Shown piece after piece: positions 34,473 to 49,400 of a DNA stretch of 64,000 nt. Every line of letters starts with the position of its first letter. Position 1 is the stretch's first letter. Where the stretch lies: the NCBI GenBank assembly GCA_963971575.1, contig OZ020611.1, positions 146,718,419 to 146,782,418 of the forward strand, written 5' to 3'. Below the pieces are notes generated by a model. That model ran no database searches and had not been told where the DNA came from. It saw only the letters and a program-made list of their open reading frames with translations. Made by a program: the position numbers and the translations under genes. This stretch comes from Liopterus haemorrhoidalis. Lineage: Eukaryota; Arthropoda; Insecta; Coleoptera; Dytiscidae.

Positions 34473-37400
34473 GACTGTCTGTCTGTTAGGTAAAAATTTT
34501 AGCCAAACGGCTAAACCTAGAGAGTTGAAATTTGGCATGCTTATACAACTCTTTGACCCGCACATAGGAAAAATACTAAAACATCTAAAAAACATATCCC
34601 CCTAAATATATAAACAAATATGTGCTCATCGAAAAAAAATATATTTTTTTAAAATTCTGAGTAGGGTATCAAATGAAAGCCCTTAGTACGTGGATTAACT
34701 ATCAAAATTTTATTTTTGCAAAATAAATTATTTTGATATGATTTTTGCCAAAATTGTGCAAAAAAATTTTTGTCCCACGCCCTGTAGCCCAGATGGTTTA
34801 AACTAAAAATCTGAAAAAATTCTAAGTAATGTACATTGGTGTGAACCGGAATAGTACAACAGGAATTTTTGATCAGATTATGTTTTCGGAAAATAACGCA
34901 TTTTTTGTGTTTTTAAGTAAAATATGTTAAATATTTAATTCGATATGTAACACACCAGATCAGTAGCTCTAGTAGCGTAGTTGGTTTTGTCATGCGCTTA
35001 ATAATGTAACTTAATTTGCAAACTAGAGTTCGAATCCTGTTAATTTTATTTTTTCTGTTTTTTTTTTTTGCATAATATTTTGTTTAAATTATTTTGTCTA
35101 AAATTCTAGTTATATTTTGGTAAATGTTGCATTTAATTTTTAAAAGCGTAAATTTAATAACCAGTGGGAAGTGTTGAAATTATAATTTAATTCTGTTTGA
35201 CGAAATCAGAGAGCGGGGCTTATGATTTAAGCAACCAATGGAAGCCATAGGCGCAATTTTCAAAATCTTAATGAACCTTGCTATATAAAAAAAAATACTG
35301 CACATATTTAGAAACTTAAATAATGGTATTAGCCATTCCAATTAAAATTCATAAAAAATATTTGGACATAACATTTGTTTTGGCATCCAAATTAATCATC
35401 ATTCAGTTACTAAATACCTGCAAACCCCAGAAATGTGTGAAAATTCACACTTCACATCAATTTTTTTAGTATGCGCCGTATGCTTCAGTCAGACACGTTC
35501 AGATTTATAGCCAATTTGGTACTATTCTACTTTAGCAAACCCACCTTATTGCACATGCGTGCATTGTTGGTAATAGTAAAATGTAATATATCAATTTTAA
35601 TAATTAAAATTTAGTATCAATTTATTTAATGAGTTAATTTATAAGAAATATAGAAATAAGTAATATTCATTTAAGTTTTACTGTGATTATAGTTTTAATG
35701 TATAAATGTAGTTTAAATTTAATATAATATTATTTATTTCCACCTTTTTCTGTTGTAGTTATCATTCATTGTATAGATATTTTTTTAAATTTTAATTCAG
35801 TTGGACAATGAATTGGCACCCTAAACCGCCATGTTATAAACGCATACACAATGATACACAATTTTAATAGGGCTAATGTGGGCGAAAATAAAGTACTGTG
35901 GACCTAAATACAAGGTAATTAGTGTAGGTAAATTTAGGACAGCAGAAGCCGAAAGGCTCAAAGTATGCTTAAAGGAGTTTGAGTGAAAAAAAAAAAATGT
36001 ATACACTTTACAAAATAAAACAACGAAGAAATAAAAGTAAAACTACAGAATTACATCCTACAGCACCATTTTCACAAACTCCTTTGCTCCAAGCTTACTT
36101 CAAGCTATTCGGCTTCTGCTGACCTAGACTTTTACTAACTAAACCTAACCTAATTACCCAGTTTTTAGGTGCACAATACTTTATTTTCCCCCATATTAGT
36201 CCAATTAAAATTGTGTATCATTGTTCATGCATTTATAATAAAGAAATGGTGTAGGATGCCAAATTCTGGTCCCCCTTTTTTACTCTTTAATCAGCTCTGA
36301 AAGTAATATTATTTTTTATTATTATTATTATTAAACACTGGCATATTTATTTAATTAGATTTATTTAACTGAAAGTTAAGCATTATTATATAAATAATTT
36401 TAATTCTATTGTGATTTTAGTTTAAATTTACTTGTTTTAATTTTACTATAGTTGGTAACACTGCCTGTTGGGTTTGCTAAAGCAGAAGTGTACCGCCAAT
36501 TTTGCTGCACTCTGACGTAGATTTCTTTGAATTCGAGTGCCTCCATGGCGTTTTGCGATGCTACCAGTATTACTGTAACGCATAATGGTTCGATACACAA
36601 ATATTTTATTCACATGTAAATGCTGGAGCTCATGAATAATAGCTACTTGCGATTTTCCGGCCAAATTCAAGGCAATCACACTATTACGTTTGAATTCCAT
36701 TTGGAATTATTTCTTATTAATTATATTATTATATAATATAATATTAATATTATTATTATTATTAAAATATGAGCACGTTGTCCTCAGCTGTTTAACAGCT
36801 GCAGCAGTTGGTAACATTTCGGGTAACGGACCCTGTATTACTTAGAAAGCGAATTGTAAATTTACTTAAAATTAAATATATAAAAAATAAATACCTTATA
36901 TTCATAGAAAGCCAGTGCTACAAGTGCTGTTAATGCTATGCTACTTTTATCAACGCTTTGCACTTTCTTATGGACGATATTTCCAATTTCTGCGAAACTT
37001 CCATTCGGAGCTTGATTATCTGACAGCCATTTCAACGCATCCACAACAATCTTACTTTCCACAAAAATGTGTACTTGGGCTTGCTTCAAAGACTGAGCCA
37101 CCAAAGCAGTCAACCTAAAAGAAGAAGGTAAATTCATTAATTCATAATAAAGTCCATGAACTCAAAAAATACAAAAAGTTTCTCGTAACTTCATTTTAGA
37201 GCAGCTGAGTTGTTTATCTTGTCAGATCTTGAACATGTGGTTAGCTTTGTTAGATAATACATTGTTGATACCGTATTTTTTTGCGCAGTTTGTCACTCTC
37301 CATGTTCGATATCTAATAGTACACATCTCGCTGAATCACCCTAATTATTACACATTTAAGTTTTAGCATTTAAATTTTATTCCTACCCAGGAATTAATGC

Positions 37401-40400
37401 GGTAATTATTAGTGCGCACCATTTTCACTATTTCAAATTTAAACAATAAGTTATTTGGCAGTTTTTACTTCAATTTTAATATTAACTTCGGGAAAAACTG
37501 ACCACAGCTTATTTCTAAGCATTACGCAGATTCCATCCCCTTATATCCGTAACATCATTCACCTAAGCAACGTAATTCGGCCGAATATGTCTATGAACAA
37601 CTGTATATTTTCACAACTTACAATGGCTCTCAACGTCTCTTAATGTTGCTACCTATGAGTCCTGCGACATTTTGATATTACACAGCAAAGTTGTCTATTC
37701 ATTTTGTATTATAATTGAATAGCATCTGAAGAAGCGAAATATTTTTTAACGAAACGTTCGGATTTTATAATAAATATACTGTCCAACAAGCCGTACGAGT
37801 TTTATTTCATCACTAGCAGAGTACCCGTTCTTTGCACGGGTTAAGTTCAATTAAGTTCTGTTAAGTTGATTATAAAATAAATAATTATGTCTTTTAATAA
37901 TTCTTAACATGTATAAAGAACTTTTTTGTACACAACGTTTCTTCCCTTGTGATTCTCATGTGGTTACTTTAAACTACCCCTTTAAATTAAAATTCTGATA
38001 TGAAATATAACCTATATTTGCCCAGGATTGATCCTACACAAAATATTTCGTTCATGCCGGGATTCGTTAACCGAGGTACGCACATAAAAAGTAACCTTGA
38101 TTGGATCTTGCATAAGAGAGAAGCAGATTGACAGATACAAATGGATACTGGTTCTTTATTAAGAGATTTACAAAATAGTTACTTAAAGCGGGAATTCCTT
38201 AAGCGAGATGCGCCAATTAAAGGAATCCTATCATGGAAGTAGCAATATCATAACCATATATACAAAATTTTATCAATATCCAACCAGTAGTTTTTGCAAT
38301 TCGTAAAACCTTTTTATTATATATTTTTCCATTATTTTATAATTTGTTTGAATAATAGGGCCCATAATGAGAACCTTGCCTAGGGACCCGATTTTGCTTT
38401 GTCCGTCGCTGGATATTGGTATATATATTTCATCCTAATATTTGTTTTTAAACAGTAGATATACAAATTCTTTCATTGAGGAAGAATTCATTAAGCGGGG
38501 TATACTCGTAAAAAATAGGCTCGATTGAGTTTTACATAAGAGAGAAACACACTTATGAACATAAAGATGGATATTTGTTGTTTAAAAGCACGTTTACAAA
38601 ATATTTCGTTATGCGGGAATTCGTTAACAGTGGTACGGCTATAAAAAGTAACCTCAATTGGATCTAGCATAAAAGAGAAACAGACAAACCGGAATGCAGG
38701 ATATTGGTTGTCTAATAGCAGATTTACAAAATAGTTCGTTAAAGCGGAACTTTGTTAAGCGAGATACGTTCGTAAAAAGTATCCTATTATTCAAGTGGCA
38801 ATATTATTACCATATATACAATTTTTCATCATAATCCGACTAGTAGTTTTTGAGTTTATCGTGGACAAACAGACACAAACAGCTAGACGGACAAACAAAA
38901 ATTCTAAAAATGGTCAAAATGTTTTAAGGCAGCGTTTACTAAACTGTGCGTTGCGGCGCCCTTAGGGCGCCGTGGCTAGACTACAGGGGCACCGCGAGAA
39001 CGTTCCAATATTCCTTCAACTGCGTTAGTTAGACCAATGTTTTGACTTGAGGCGCCGCGAAAAATTCTGATACATTAACACGTTCGCGGATAGTACGGCT
39101 ATAGCCGTCGAATATTTTTCCTAGCTCAGGTCATGACGGTCTAAACCGTCCTATTTTTTTATTCAAATATACAAATGACGGCTGGGGCAGGTTTTAATTC
39201 AATTTAAGTATATGAAAACTAGTATAAACTGTCCTATCAGGAACATACCAAACACAGTAAATGTCCTATTATAAACATAAATCTAAAAAAGTGACATTTT
39301 GGGTACATCTCATTGTACAAAACTGTCCGCGAACGTGTTAAGGGCACCGGGAACTGGATATGTGTATATATTCATTGGACATTATGTACTCTACATTTGA
39401 GACATAATATTTTAATCCATTCTCATTGTTTTGAAAATTACGAAAGGTGAAATTAGTCAACAATGTTTTCCTTTTAATCAGTTATTAAAGTTTACAAATA
39501 AGTAAACAATTTACAATTACTACCTTAAGTAGAATGATTAAATTAAGAAAAATAATGGTTAAAATATATTTACCATATGCTTCCATTACTATCCACGGAA
39601 CCAAATGGACTAAACGATCCATCATCTCTCCTATAGGTCAACTGCTGTTGATAAGCACTTTCAATCCTTGTAATACACTGACTTTTAAGTGTTGGGGCCA
39701 AATTATTGGTCTGTGATAGATATTCAATAATAATAACGTTAGACATCAGATGTAGTAAATTTTGCTCTCCACATCCAGTTGGCATCTGCACCAGATTATC
39801 CAGATTCATAACAGTTGGTCCAAGCAAATCTCCTACAAGAGACACCTCGATTTCTGCTGAACCAGCCACTATATTTTTTGGAATGTCAAGTGTTATATTT
39901 GTTTTGTATGAAGAAGCTTTACGTAAATCTAGTAATATATTTTTGCTGTAAGCCTGCATTCCTCCTTCAGCCTAAAATAAACCAGTATATGATCATTAAA
40001 AATATTCTCTGCTCAAAATCATGCAAATACAGTCTGTTTCAAACGCTTAGGCGGAACTAAATGGGAATTTCGTTCTTTTAGGTTGTCACGACAAGGGACC
40101 TTGCTTGGGTTATTTCATTTTTCACGTTGCAATGTCAAAATTTAAAATTACAACAATGAAACCATGGAAACGAATTACCTATGTCAAAATTAAATTATTT
40201 TTTTAATATATTTTAATGACAAAAAAATTAATAAATGGGAAATTTGTATTAAGAATGACACAAAAAATCAAAATATAAAGAAAATGACAATTTAAAATGA
40301 TATTAACCTTAACAAAAAATGTGTATTGTAAGTATGATTTACAAAGCTTAAACAAAACGGTCAAAAAGCACGATTTAAACGATGAAAGTAACTAGATTGC

Positions 40401-43400
40401 AAAATTTAGTTCCGCTTAACCGTTTGAAACAGACTGTATATCGTATAAATATCCTTTAAAATATTTGTAAACGCCACTAATATCAGACGTCTATACAATT
40501 AATGAATTTAAAGCTAGAATCAGTTGTACCATGTTTGACCAAATACAAAAGAACTGCGCAAGTAGGGCTATAACTAGTAAGTGGAAAAAGAGAATAGCAA
40601 GTTAATATGATACACTTGTCATTTATGAGTTAATTACTGTTGAGTTTATTTTGCTAAGTTGTTTTGTTCGAATTTTATAGCGGATTTTGTAATTCGATTT
40701 TACCCCAGAGATTTTTAAACGAACCAGACTGAAAAGCAGCTTGTCCGTGTGAAATGTTGTTTCAAACATGGAACGTCGGCAACAGAAACAGTAAAATGAT
40801 TTTTATAAAAATCTTTTTTGGGCGACCATATCAAAAACAGCCAAAATGTAAATCTTTTTCGGTCTGGGCTGATTTGCTTATTTTTTTGGCCGTTGGATGC
40901 TAGAGCCATCTATGTGTCATTTCTTAAGTTACAAGATCTCCATGGTTCCACTGAAACAACTGACAGTCAAACATTTATAATTGTAATAATTGTTCAGTAA
41001 CCATAAAATATCAAATGTAGATAAATAAATTTAATTTTTCTAGTAAAAATTACTTTTGGTCGCCCAAAAAATATAATGTTTACCTTGGACAAAAAGATCT
41101 ACTTTTTGGCCATGGCACGCAAATAACTATTTCTTAACATTTATTTTTGTTGTGTATTATAGGGGTCGGCAATCTTTTTTATGTCACGGGCATTCTTTTA
41201 ATTATTTGGAGGGCTATACTTGCTTTTGTTATTTCTATTTTTTACGATTTTAAGTTATTGTTTATGCTCATTTACACGTATTTACGTCGGTATTAATACG
41301 CCTAGCGTGTGACAAGCCTAAATCAGTGCGGCAATGTGTTGGCCACGTTGGATAAGTAAAGTAAACGTTATATTTTCTTATTGGTGGGCCACATAAAATA
41401 ATTCCGCGGGCCGCATTTGTCCCACGGGCCACTGGTTACCCCTGCTCTAATGGAACTTCTCAACCTTTGGATTTTGTTCTTCTTTAGATATAAATATATT
41501 TTAAAAAAACTTTTGAAGATGATAGTAAATATTCAGTTCCAGATGATAAAATATCGGGAAGGTATTCGATTTCTAAAACCGAGATTATCAAGGTTCGCGA
41601 ATTAATCCGTACCAATCGAAGATTGTCTGTTATTGACAGAGCTGGGACACAGCTAGGCCTAAGCCTACATTGTCGCTTGCGAGCGGCACTTTATTTTTTA
41701 TTTTATTTATTTATTTTTTTTCAAAGCAAACTATATATTTTTTTCATTGCCGTACTAGTGAAACGTGAAACTCATACTTTATCCCTTTTTAATACGCTCA
41801 TAATGAGTCTAATCTCTTGTATTCCAATTAAATTTAACTGTGAAGACGTAATAAGATTAGATTATTTTTAGTTTTCAATTTGAAAATATTAATTAAAATA
41901 GATGATCAAAAAGAAAATGTTAGGATAAATATGAAAAAAAAACACCTAATAAAAAAGATAATTGTATGAACTTATATGAATTTGTCAGAATTGCAAGTTA
42001 TAATGCAGACTTTTTCCATATTTTCGTTAGAAAAATTATTTCTGCTTGGCGTAAGAATATTTTTAAATCTTGAAAATGTTCTTTCGAATTCACAAGTAAC
42101 GATGGGGGCTCTGCAAAAATAATTTCGATATTGATTAAAATATGGTTTTAAAAAATCGGGCAGTCATCGGAATAATTTGTGTTATAATACGAAGGTCTGG
42201 ATTTCTCTGAAGAACTACGTTAATTTTATTATTTAAATAAAAGCCGAAGTCACCAGATACTTGTTTTAATTTTGATATGACTAAGTTCAAATTATACAAA
42301 CTATTAACTATAGGTACGTTGTATTTTTCTAATAGAGTTATTGTTGAAAGGATGCAATTAAATGTATTGTGTATAAAATATAACTTTTGAAATAAATCTG
42401 GAACTTGCGCTATTTGTTGACATGTGCGAATGCTCTTTGCATCATCGCCATTTAATTTTGTTAAAAAGTATTTGAGGATCTTAACTTGGCTAATGTTCTT
42501 AACTTGGTATTATTTAATTTACTTAGGCCCAGTCTTTCCACCTTCAGATAAACTTCCAGGTAACTATCTGACAGATAAGGTTATTAGTAACTTCAGTTGC
42601 TGAATAAATGTCAATACCAATCAGTGAATTCAATACGTCAGTCTCATTATCCGTTAGATATTTATTCGATAGATACATTTGTATTGAAAGACGGGATGAC
42701 ATTTATGCAGCAGATGAAGTTACAAATAACCTTATCTGTCAGATAGTTACCTGGAAGTTTATCTGAAGTTGGAAAAACCGGGCCTTAGTGGTATAGTTTC
42801 TGCCAGAAATTCTTCACACAGTTCTGCATGAAAATTATCTTGTAATCCCTCAACGTTAGTTCTATGTATCTTTCCACTGACATGTTGAGTTAAATGATTT
42901 ATTTTTGTGCATATTATATATTTTTTACAAAGTATACAAAACAGTTTCTCAATAAATCCATATTCTGTTAAAATCTGTTGTAAAAATATAAAACTTACCT
43001 TAACCAACAAACTCTTTTCCACAGAATTAACATTAGATTCACTAGTAGCAGTAACTTTGATATCAATGAAACCTAATTTTGTAGCCGTTACCATAAACGA
43101 AACAGGTGTTCCACTATTTCTCTTAACTGACACTTTTTTCTTTCGGAACAATTCCAATCCTATAAATATATATATTTATTTTTCTAGCATTGTTTTTAAT
43201 TAATGTATCAATACTTACTAACTGTTTCATTTGCTTTTCGAGCTGAAACAAAATCAAATTCTTGTTTTGAGTTGTGTAAAGTTACTTCAGATTCTATATC
43301 TTTGTCTTGGTAATTATACACAACTATCTGGATAGCAATTGTTTCTCCTCTTTGAATAGAATGTGGTAGATCTAAATTTACTACAAATGGAGTTGATACT

Positions 43401-46400
43401 TTGAGTTTCCTTGGCGATTTTATTAATCCTAAACCATTGAATGGATCTAATGAAAATCCAGTTATAACCCAAGTTGTTAGTGAATCGGGTACTCTTCTTC
43501 TAATCGATGTTTTTCCTTCAAATCTGAAATTAATTATTATTGTATTTATCGATCAACAAATATTTAGATTGAAAGAAATTCTTAAGCTGTTAAAGCTAAC
43601 AAGTTGTTTTATTAACACCATTAGTTTAAATCTACTGTGAGTTTTTACTTATCTACTGTCTTTATCTTTCAGAATACAAAGAGTACAACTTGATGAGTTT
43701 TAGCAGAAACATTTTGTAAATATTTTTGAGTTAACATACCCTGATGAGAAGTTGTTAAATAGCCAAGTGTCTTCTATTTCAGTGGACAAATATATCTTTG
43801 GTTTATCCCAAGCAGATCTTGGAATTCGGCTAAAAGCATACGGTCCTGCTAGGGGTGGTCTTGTAGCGGACTGGAAAGAAAATCCTGGACCACGATCTGG
43901 TTTTACTGTGCTGCTACCAAACTGTGGTGGCCGTATATAAATATCTTCAACTGTTTAAATATAATAATACATTTTTATATAAATGACATCAAATGATAAA
44001 ACTGAAGAATTAAAAATCAGCTCTCTGTCTGTTTGAATAAAATTTCAGAGTTTGGACAGAAAATCAAACATATGAGTTACAGTATAGATAATCCAGGTAG
44101 TAGATATACGGTGGGGGAAGGATTCTGGCGCACTTGTTCCCGTTGCGCAAATGCGAAAACTCTGGGGGAGTACCGAATTGGTTAGAGGAATTACGGAGTT
44201 ATGAAAAGGCAAAGCGAAACGCGACATATAAACATATTCATTCAGTGATTAACTTCGAGTTGAAGGTCCGTCATCAACGTCGATATGTCGAAACGAAAAG
44301 CATTAATGTAAATTTTTCAAATATTAATGAAGAACTCGAAACGGAGGAGGATATGACGGAAGATGAAATTTTAGCTGGATCAGATCCGAATTTAGAGTCA
44401 AAAATAAACCACGACGAAGTGGAAATGAAAGAAACAACCGAGTTCCAAACACCAACTATAAAGGATTAATTTTCAACAGTTGAAACAATTCACCTTTTTT
44501 TTACGTTTAGCCAATATTTAAAAGAGGCTAAAACAGGTTTTGCATTGTTACATTTGGGAAACATTATTGAAAAAAAAAAACTTTTTAGAAAACCAAAAAT
44601 CACAAAAACAAACTAATATGACAGAATTATTTGTTGAAATTCAAATATGTATACAAAACATGCATACGTATGTAAGCGTTAAGCTGTTTGTAAAATAAGT
44701 TGGATTTTTTTTTGTTTTGTACAACTTGAATATTGTTTTTGTTACTCAAACTTCTTGCACTCATGTAAATGTACTCTTTTCTAACATAAATAAAATGTAC
44801 ATATTTTCCAATATTGTATTTATAGTGTTTGGATATAGCGACCTACGGTTATAGCGACCGAATTTCATTGGCCGAGCCAACGTCGTTATAAACGATAACC
44901 ACTTTATTTCTAAACATAAAATATTTTCATTGAATTAATTATGTATGTTTTAACTATTATTTAGTAAAAATTAAGATTTTTATTTTGCTGCTATTGTCAG
45001 TATTGGCATATTAATTGTTTACATGCCGATTTAGCATTCAGACATATTTGATTATGTGTGTCAGTCTTGTGATTCTTTATTCTTTAAGCTCTGGATTTAG
45101 TGTTAATAACCAAATTATTAACACAGTACGAGAATCTTAAATACATATTTGATATTGTAATAACATGTAGGTAATAACATGGTAGTGTACTGTATTGACA
45201 AAAAAATATATTATCGCATGTAAACGTACTTGAAAGTTACGTCGCTGTTTTAGTAATTTTCATTGATGAAGTAAATTCTCTGATATTTTGGACTATAGAG
45301 TGGTTTCTTGGTTATAGCTACGAAACGCTAAAAACAAAATCATAGTATGAAGAATATAATCGCTGTCTCATGTACCGATAACGTTTCGCAGAACACCGGT
45401 TCAAAATCACTAACCTAGATGACCAGTTCCAGGATATCATGGTATAAGAGTCGACTGATAAAGATTTAAAATTCTAATATACTTAAAACTAATTTAGTAA
45501 CCAATAATTTTATTTATGAACTTACGTGTTGGTGAATAACTATTGACTATGCTGTTTGTCATTAATAAAGCTCCAGATTTCTGCAAAAATTAACAACACT
45601 GTGTTATAAAACGTCATAATTTGCATATAACTTTATTGGTAAATACCTGTATGGAATTCATGGCATTACCAGAACCTGGTTTCCATGGGAAATGTTTATG
45701 TTGGTCTGTAAATATCTGGAAATATGGTGAGTGGTCTGCGACATCATATCCATTCAATTCTTTAGCTACTTGATCTTCAACAATATCATGGCCAGATTTT
45801 AGATTGATGACATTCTGGTCAATTGCTAGTAGTCCTATGTAGGAATTTGGTTGGGATCTAACTACGATGTCTATATCTGAGCCTGGACGAACTTCTGCTG
45901 AGTTAGTTTGGATATCAATCTAGATAAACGTAACGTTTGTAATAACGTTTGTATAATAAAGTTTAAATCTTGAGTTAGAAATTGAAATATGAAATCTTTA
46001 AGTCAAATTAAACATTATGGGATCGTCTAATTATTCGATATTAACAACTAGTGAATAGCTATTCAGACTAGAGCGAGAAAGTAGCAAGTCCCAGAGAAGG
46101 CCAAGACCTATCCAAGGTTATTTTGCCAGTTTGGAATAAATGTAATAAGTCTAATTTATTACGGTTACGGTGGCAACATTTTTTCTATATCCAAAGCCGT
46201 AACTAACTTTTCATGTGCCGTGTACAAGGTTTTAATATTAGATCCAGGGCAGATGAAATTTGACGTCCGTTTGGGAAATTGACCAATTCGGTGCCTCTTT
46301 CGACCTGGGCCCTGTGCTAGTGCACCTGTTGCACTTACCTTGTCACGGTACTGACTATATGGTGAAAAATAGTCATGACACCTGGAAACAGGAGGCCTAA

Positions 46401-49400
46401 GCTCACCTCGAACTGTCGCGCAAATAATAATGATGATACAGGGTTACATACAACGAAACGTGACACCGCCATTATTTTCATTATTATTACAGATACAAAC
46501 AAAATATAACAGACAAAATTGTAGGAGACCAAGAGGGACATCTGCTTATAGAAAAATATTTTTTTAAACCAGTGGTTCTGAGGCTAGAGCACAAAATTAC
46601 ATTTTTTAAAATTATATTACTTATATTTTTTGGATACATTCAATAATGTATTTTCTCCACGAGCACTATGGAATTTACCAATTCTAAAATCAATTTTGAC
46701 TACAGAAAGTTAATATTCTAACACAAGAGTTGGATTGTCATTCTAAAGCACTTATCTTCGTATGCATTTTGCGTGCTTTCATTCCATCACTTGTTATAGA
46801 ATAACTATTCTACGTTTGTTACTCGGTTGGAAGAGAAAATTCGATGCTCGTGGTTTCTCACGCTCGCCTGCGGCTCGCGCTCGGAATGTTCCACTCGCAG
46901 CGAATTTTCTCATTCCAACCTTGTTACAGAATATACTATTTTTTTCTGAATTAAACAATATAAACATTTTATATGCATTAAAAAAATATTTGAGAAAATA
47001 ATCAATGAGATTGAAATTGGGATTGAAATTAAAACAATTTTTATTTTTAATATAAGTGTACAGGGGCGCACACAGATTTTTGGCTTGGGAGGGGTCCAAT
47101 TATACATAATTTTTATAAACACAGGGCAAAATTTCAATTTTCAGTGAAGAGCAAAAAAAAGGGGTCCTCACTTCTAAATTTTAAGTAAAGAACAAAAAAA
47201 AGGTCCTCACTTCTAAGTTTTAAGTGAAGAGCAAAAAAAAGGTCCTCACTTCTCACAGTACCAGGGGGGGGGGGGTCCGGACCCCTTGGACCCCCCCTTG
47301 TGTGCGCCCCTGTAAGTGTACAGTACTTAAGATTTTAATTACTCACCATAAATAAGTTTTTATCTGATTTCCATTATTTTCTAAACATAATTCCATTCAA
47401 TTTAAAAAAGATTCAAAAGTAGCTTTACTTATTGTTTAGAAATAAAAATTATTATAATTTTTCGATTTTTCCTAAATAATTTTTTATGTATAGATATAAA
47501 ATATTTATATGGTTGAATTTTATACGCTATCATATGGATCTAAAAAATATATATAATCTAATTTTAAAAAATATAACTTTGTGCTTTAGCTTAAGACCAC
47601 TGATTTTAAAACATATTTTCTTCTCTCTGTCATGTCCTGTCTATGTAAGTAGAGACATAGACGACGTCAAGGTAAAATTTATATAATACATTAATTGTAA
47701 ACTCGCAATACCGACTACGAGTCTGTCAAAGTCAGTTTGCCAATAATGAGTTAACTCAGTGGTTCCCAAACTTTTCCATTCCCGGCGCCCTTAATTTATC
47801 AGAATTTTTCTGCGGCGCCCCAAATTAAAACATTAGTCTAACTAACGCAATTGGAGGAATATTAGAATATTTCCGCGGCGCACAGTTTGGGAATTGCTGA
47901 TATAGATAAGAAGTAAGTGTTAGTTTATAAATATAGTTAAAAAAGGAGGCAGACTAACATTTCATCGGCTCTGAGCCATTGTTTTTTTAATTTTTTTGCT
48001 GCAAATGTCAACATTTTAGACCGTAACTCAATAGTGACCATATATTTGTGATGTAAGGCTAAAAATATATAAGTATACCAATGTACCAACAAAATTCAAT
48101 TTTTTTTTCAACTAAAATTTTGAAATTTTGGTCTAAAATTTTAGCCAAAATATTGTTTTAAGCCAGTTTTGGGGTGAGGACTGTGCAAAAAATATTTAAA
48201 AAATTCATGCTTTCCTAGTTTTTGCATTAGAGCCAATTTTTATTTCACGATTTTTTTAAGGTATACCCCTTACGATTTTTGGCCATTTTCAAGGGTTTTG
48301 GATTACTGCCCATACAAAACTTAATAAACGGTTTCTTAAAGCCCATTTATTTTTAAGACTTAACAAGCTAGGTGGATTTTAAAAATTCAAACCACAAATT
48401 TCTATCCCTATTCGTTTTATAGTTAGGATTTACAAATTAAAATTTAAAAAATTTTAAAAATGAAAATTTTTCAAAAATTTTCTTTATTTCAAAGTATGGT
48501 TACAAATCAATTAGGACCTCAAGATTTAAAAAATTTCAACCGCAGGTCTTTATCGCATTTCGTTTTTGAGATACGTCCATGCGAAGATGAAAATTCTATA
48601 AATCACGCCATATTAAAATTTGTCATAATTTTAAAATACGCCAAACGAATTAAGCCTCAAATTTTTTCTAGTCTAAATAAACTACGAGGAACCCAAATAT
48701 TTTAACCTCAGGTCATTTTCTCTAACTGTTATTTAACTTGTAATTTTTTTTTTTTTAAATTACATTAAAATTGCCATTAAAAATATTTGTCATAATCTCA
48801 AAATGCATTAAACGATTAAAGCCCCAAATTATTTCTAGATTAAATAAACTACGGAGAATCCAAAAATTTTAATCGCAGGTCGCTGTCTCAAACCGTGTTT
48901 GAATTGTGCTTTTTTTTAATTCACAATTTTCACAAATAATGTAAATTATACTATTAAAATAATGTCGTAATCTCAAAACGTGTTAAACGATTAAAGCCCC
49001 AAATTTTTTCTATACTAAATAAACTACGGAGATTTTTAGATGCCTATAACCCAGTGGTGTCCAAACTTTACCAGTTTCCGGCGCCCTTAATTTATTAGAA
49101 TTTTTCCGCGGTGTCCCAAGTAAAAACTGGTCTAACTAACGCAGGAGGAATATTGAAATATTTCCGCGGCGCACAGTTTGGGAATCGCTGAGTTAACTGC
49201 TATCAACGCCAGGACCATGCGAAGGAAAGTCTGCGCTTGGGGCAAAGCCTAAATTTGGCGCCCCTCCTAACTCCCAATCCACCTCCTAACCCCTAAAACG
49301 TCCCTAGTAACGATATTTGCGCCCTCCAGATTAGTCGCCCGGGGCCGGTGGTCCCTTTGGCATCCTTTTTGCACGGTACTGGTCAACGCGTTAAATCTAT

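Noticed and set aside
34384..34605. ORF with CLSVCLSVCLSV repeats
   Set aside because: Translation of the (CTGT)n microsatellite within repeat R1.
34960..35040. A functional tRNA gene
   Set aside because: Only the box A and box B-like parts are good; stems do not pair well and the module repeats inside a dispersed family.
37723..37765. Hammerhead ribozyme (CTGAAGA ... CGAAAC)
   Set aside because: The stretch between the two core words does not form a convincing stem II, and no matching stems I/III were found.
44134..44469. Additional host gene on the plus strand in a TEP intron
   Set aside because: No splice partners or recognised domain, and a pogo-like repeated end lies downstream; more likely transposon debris.
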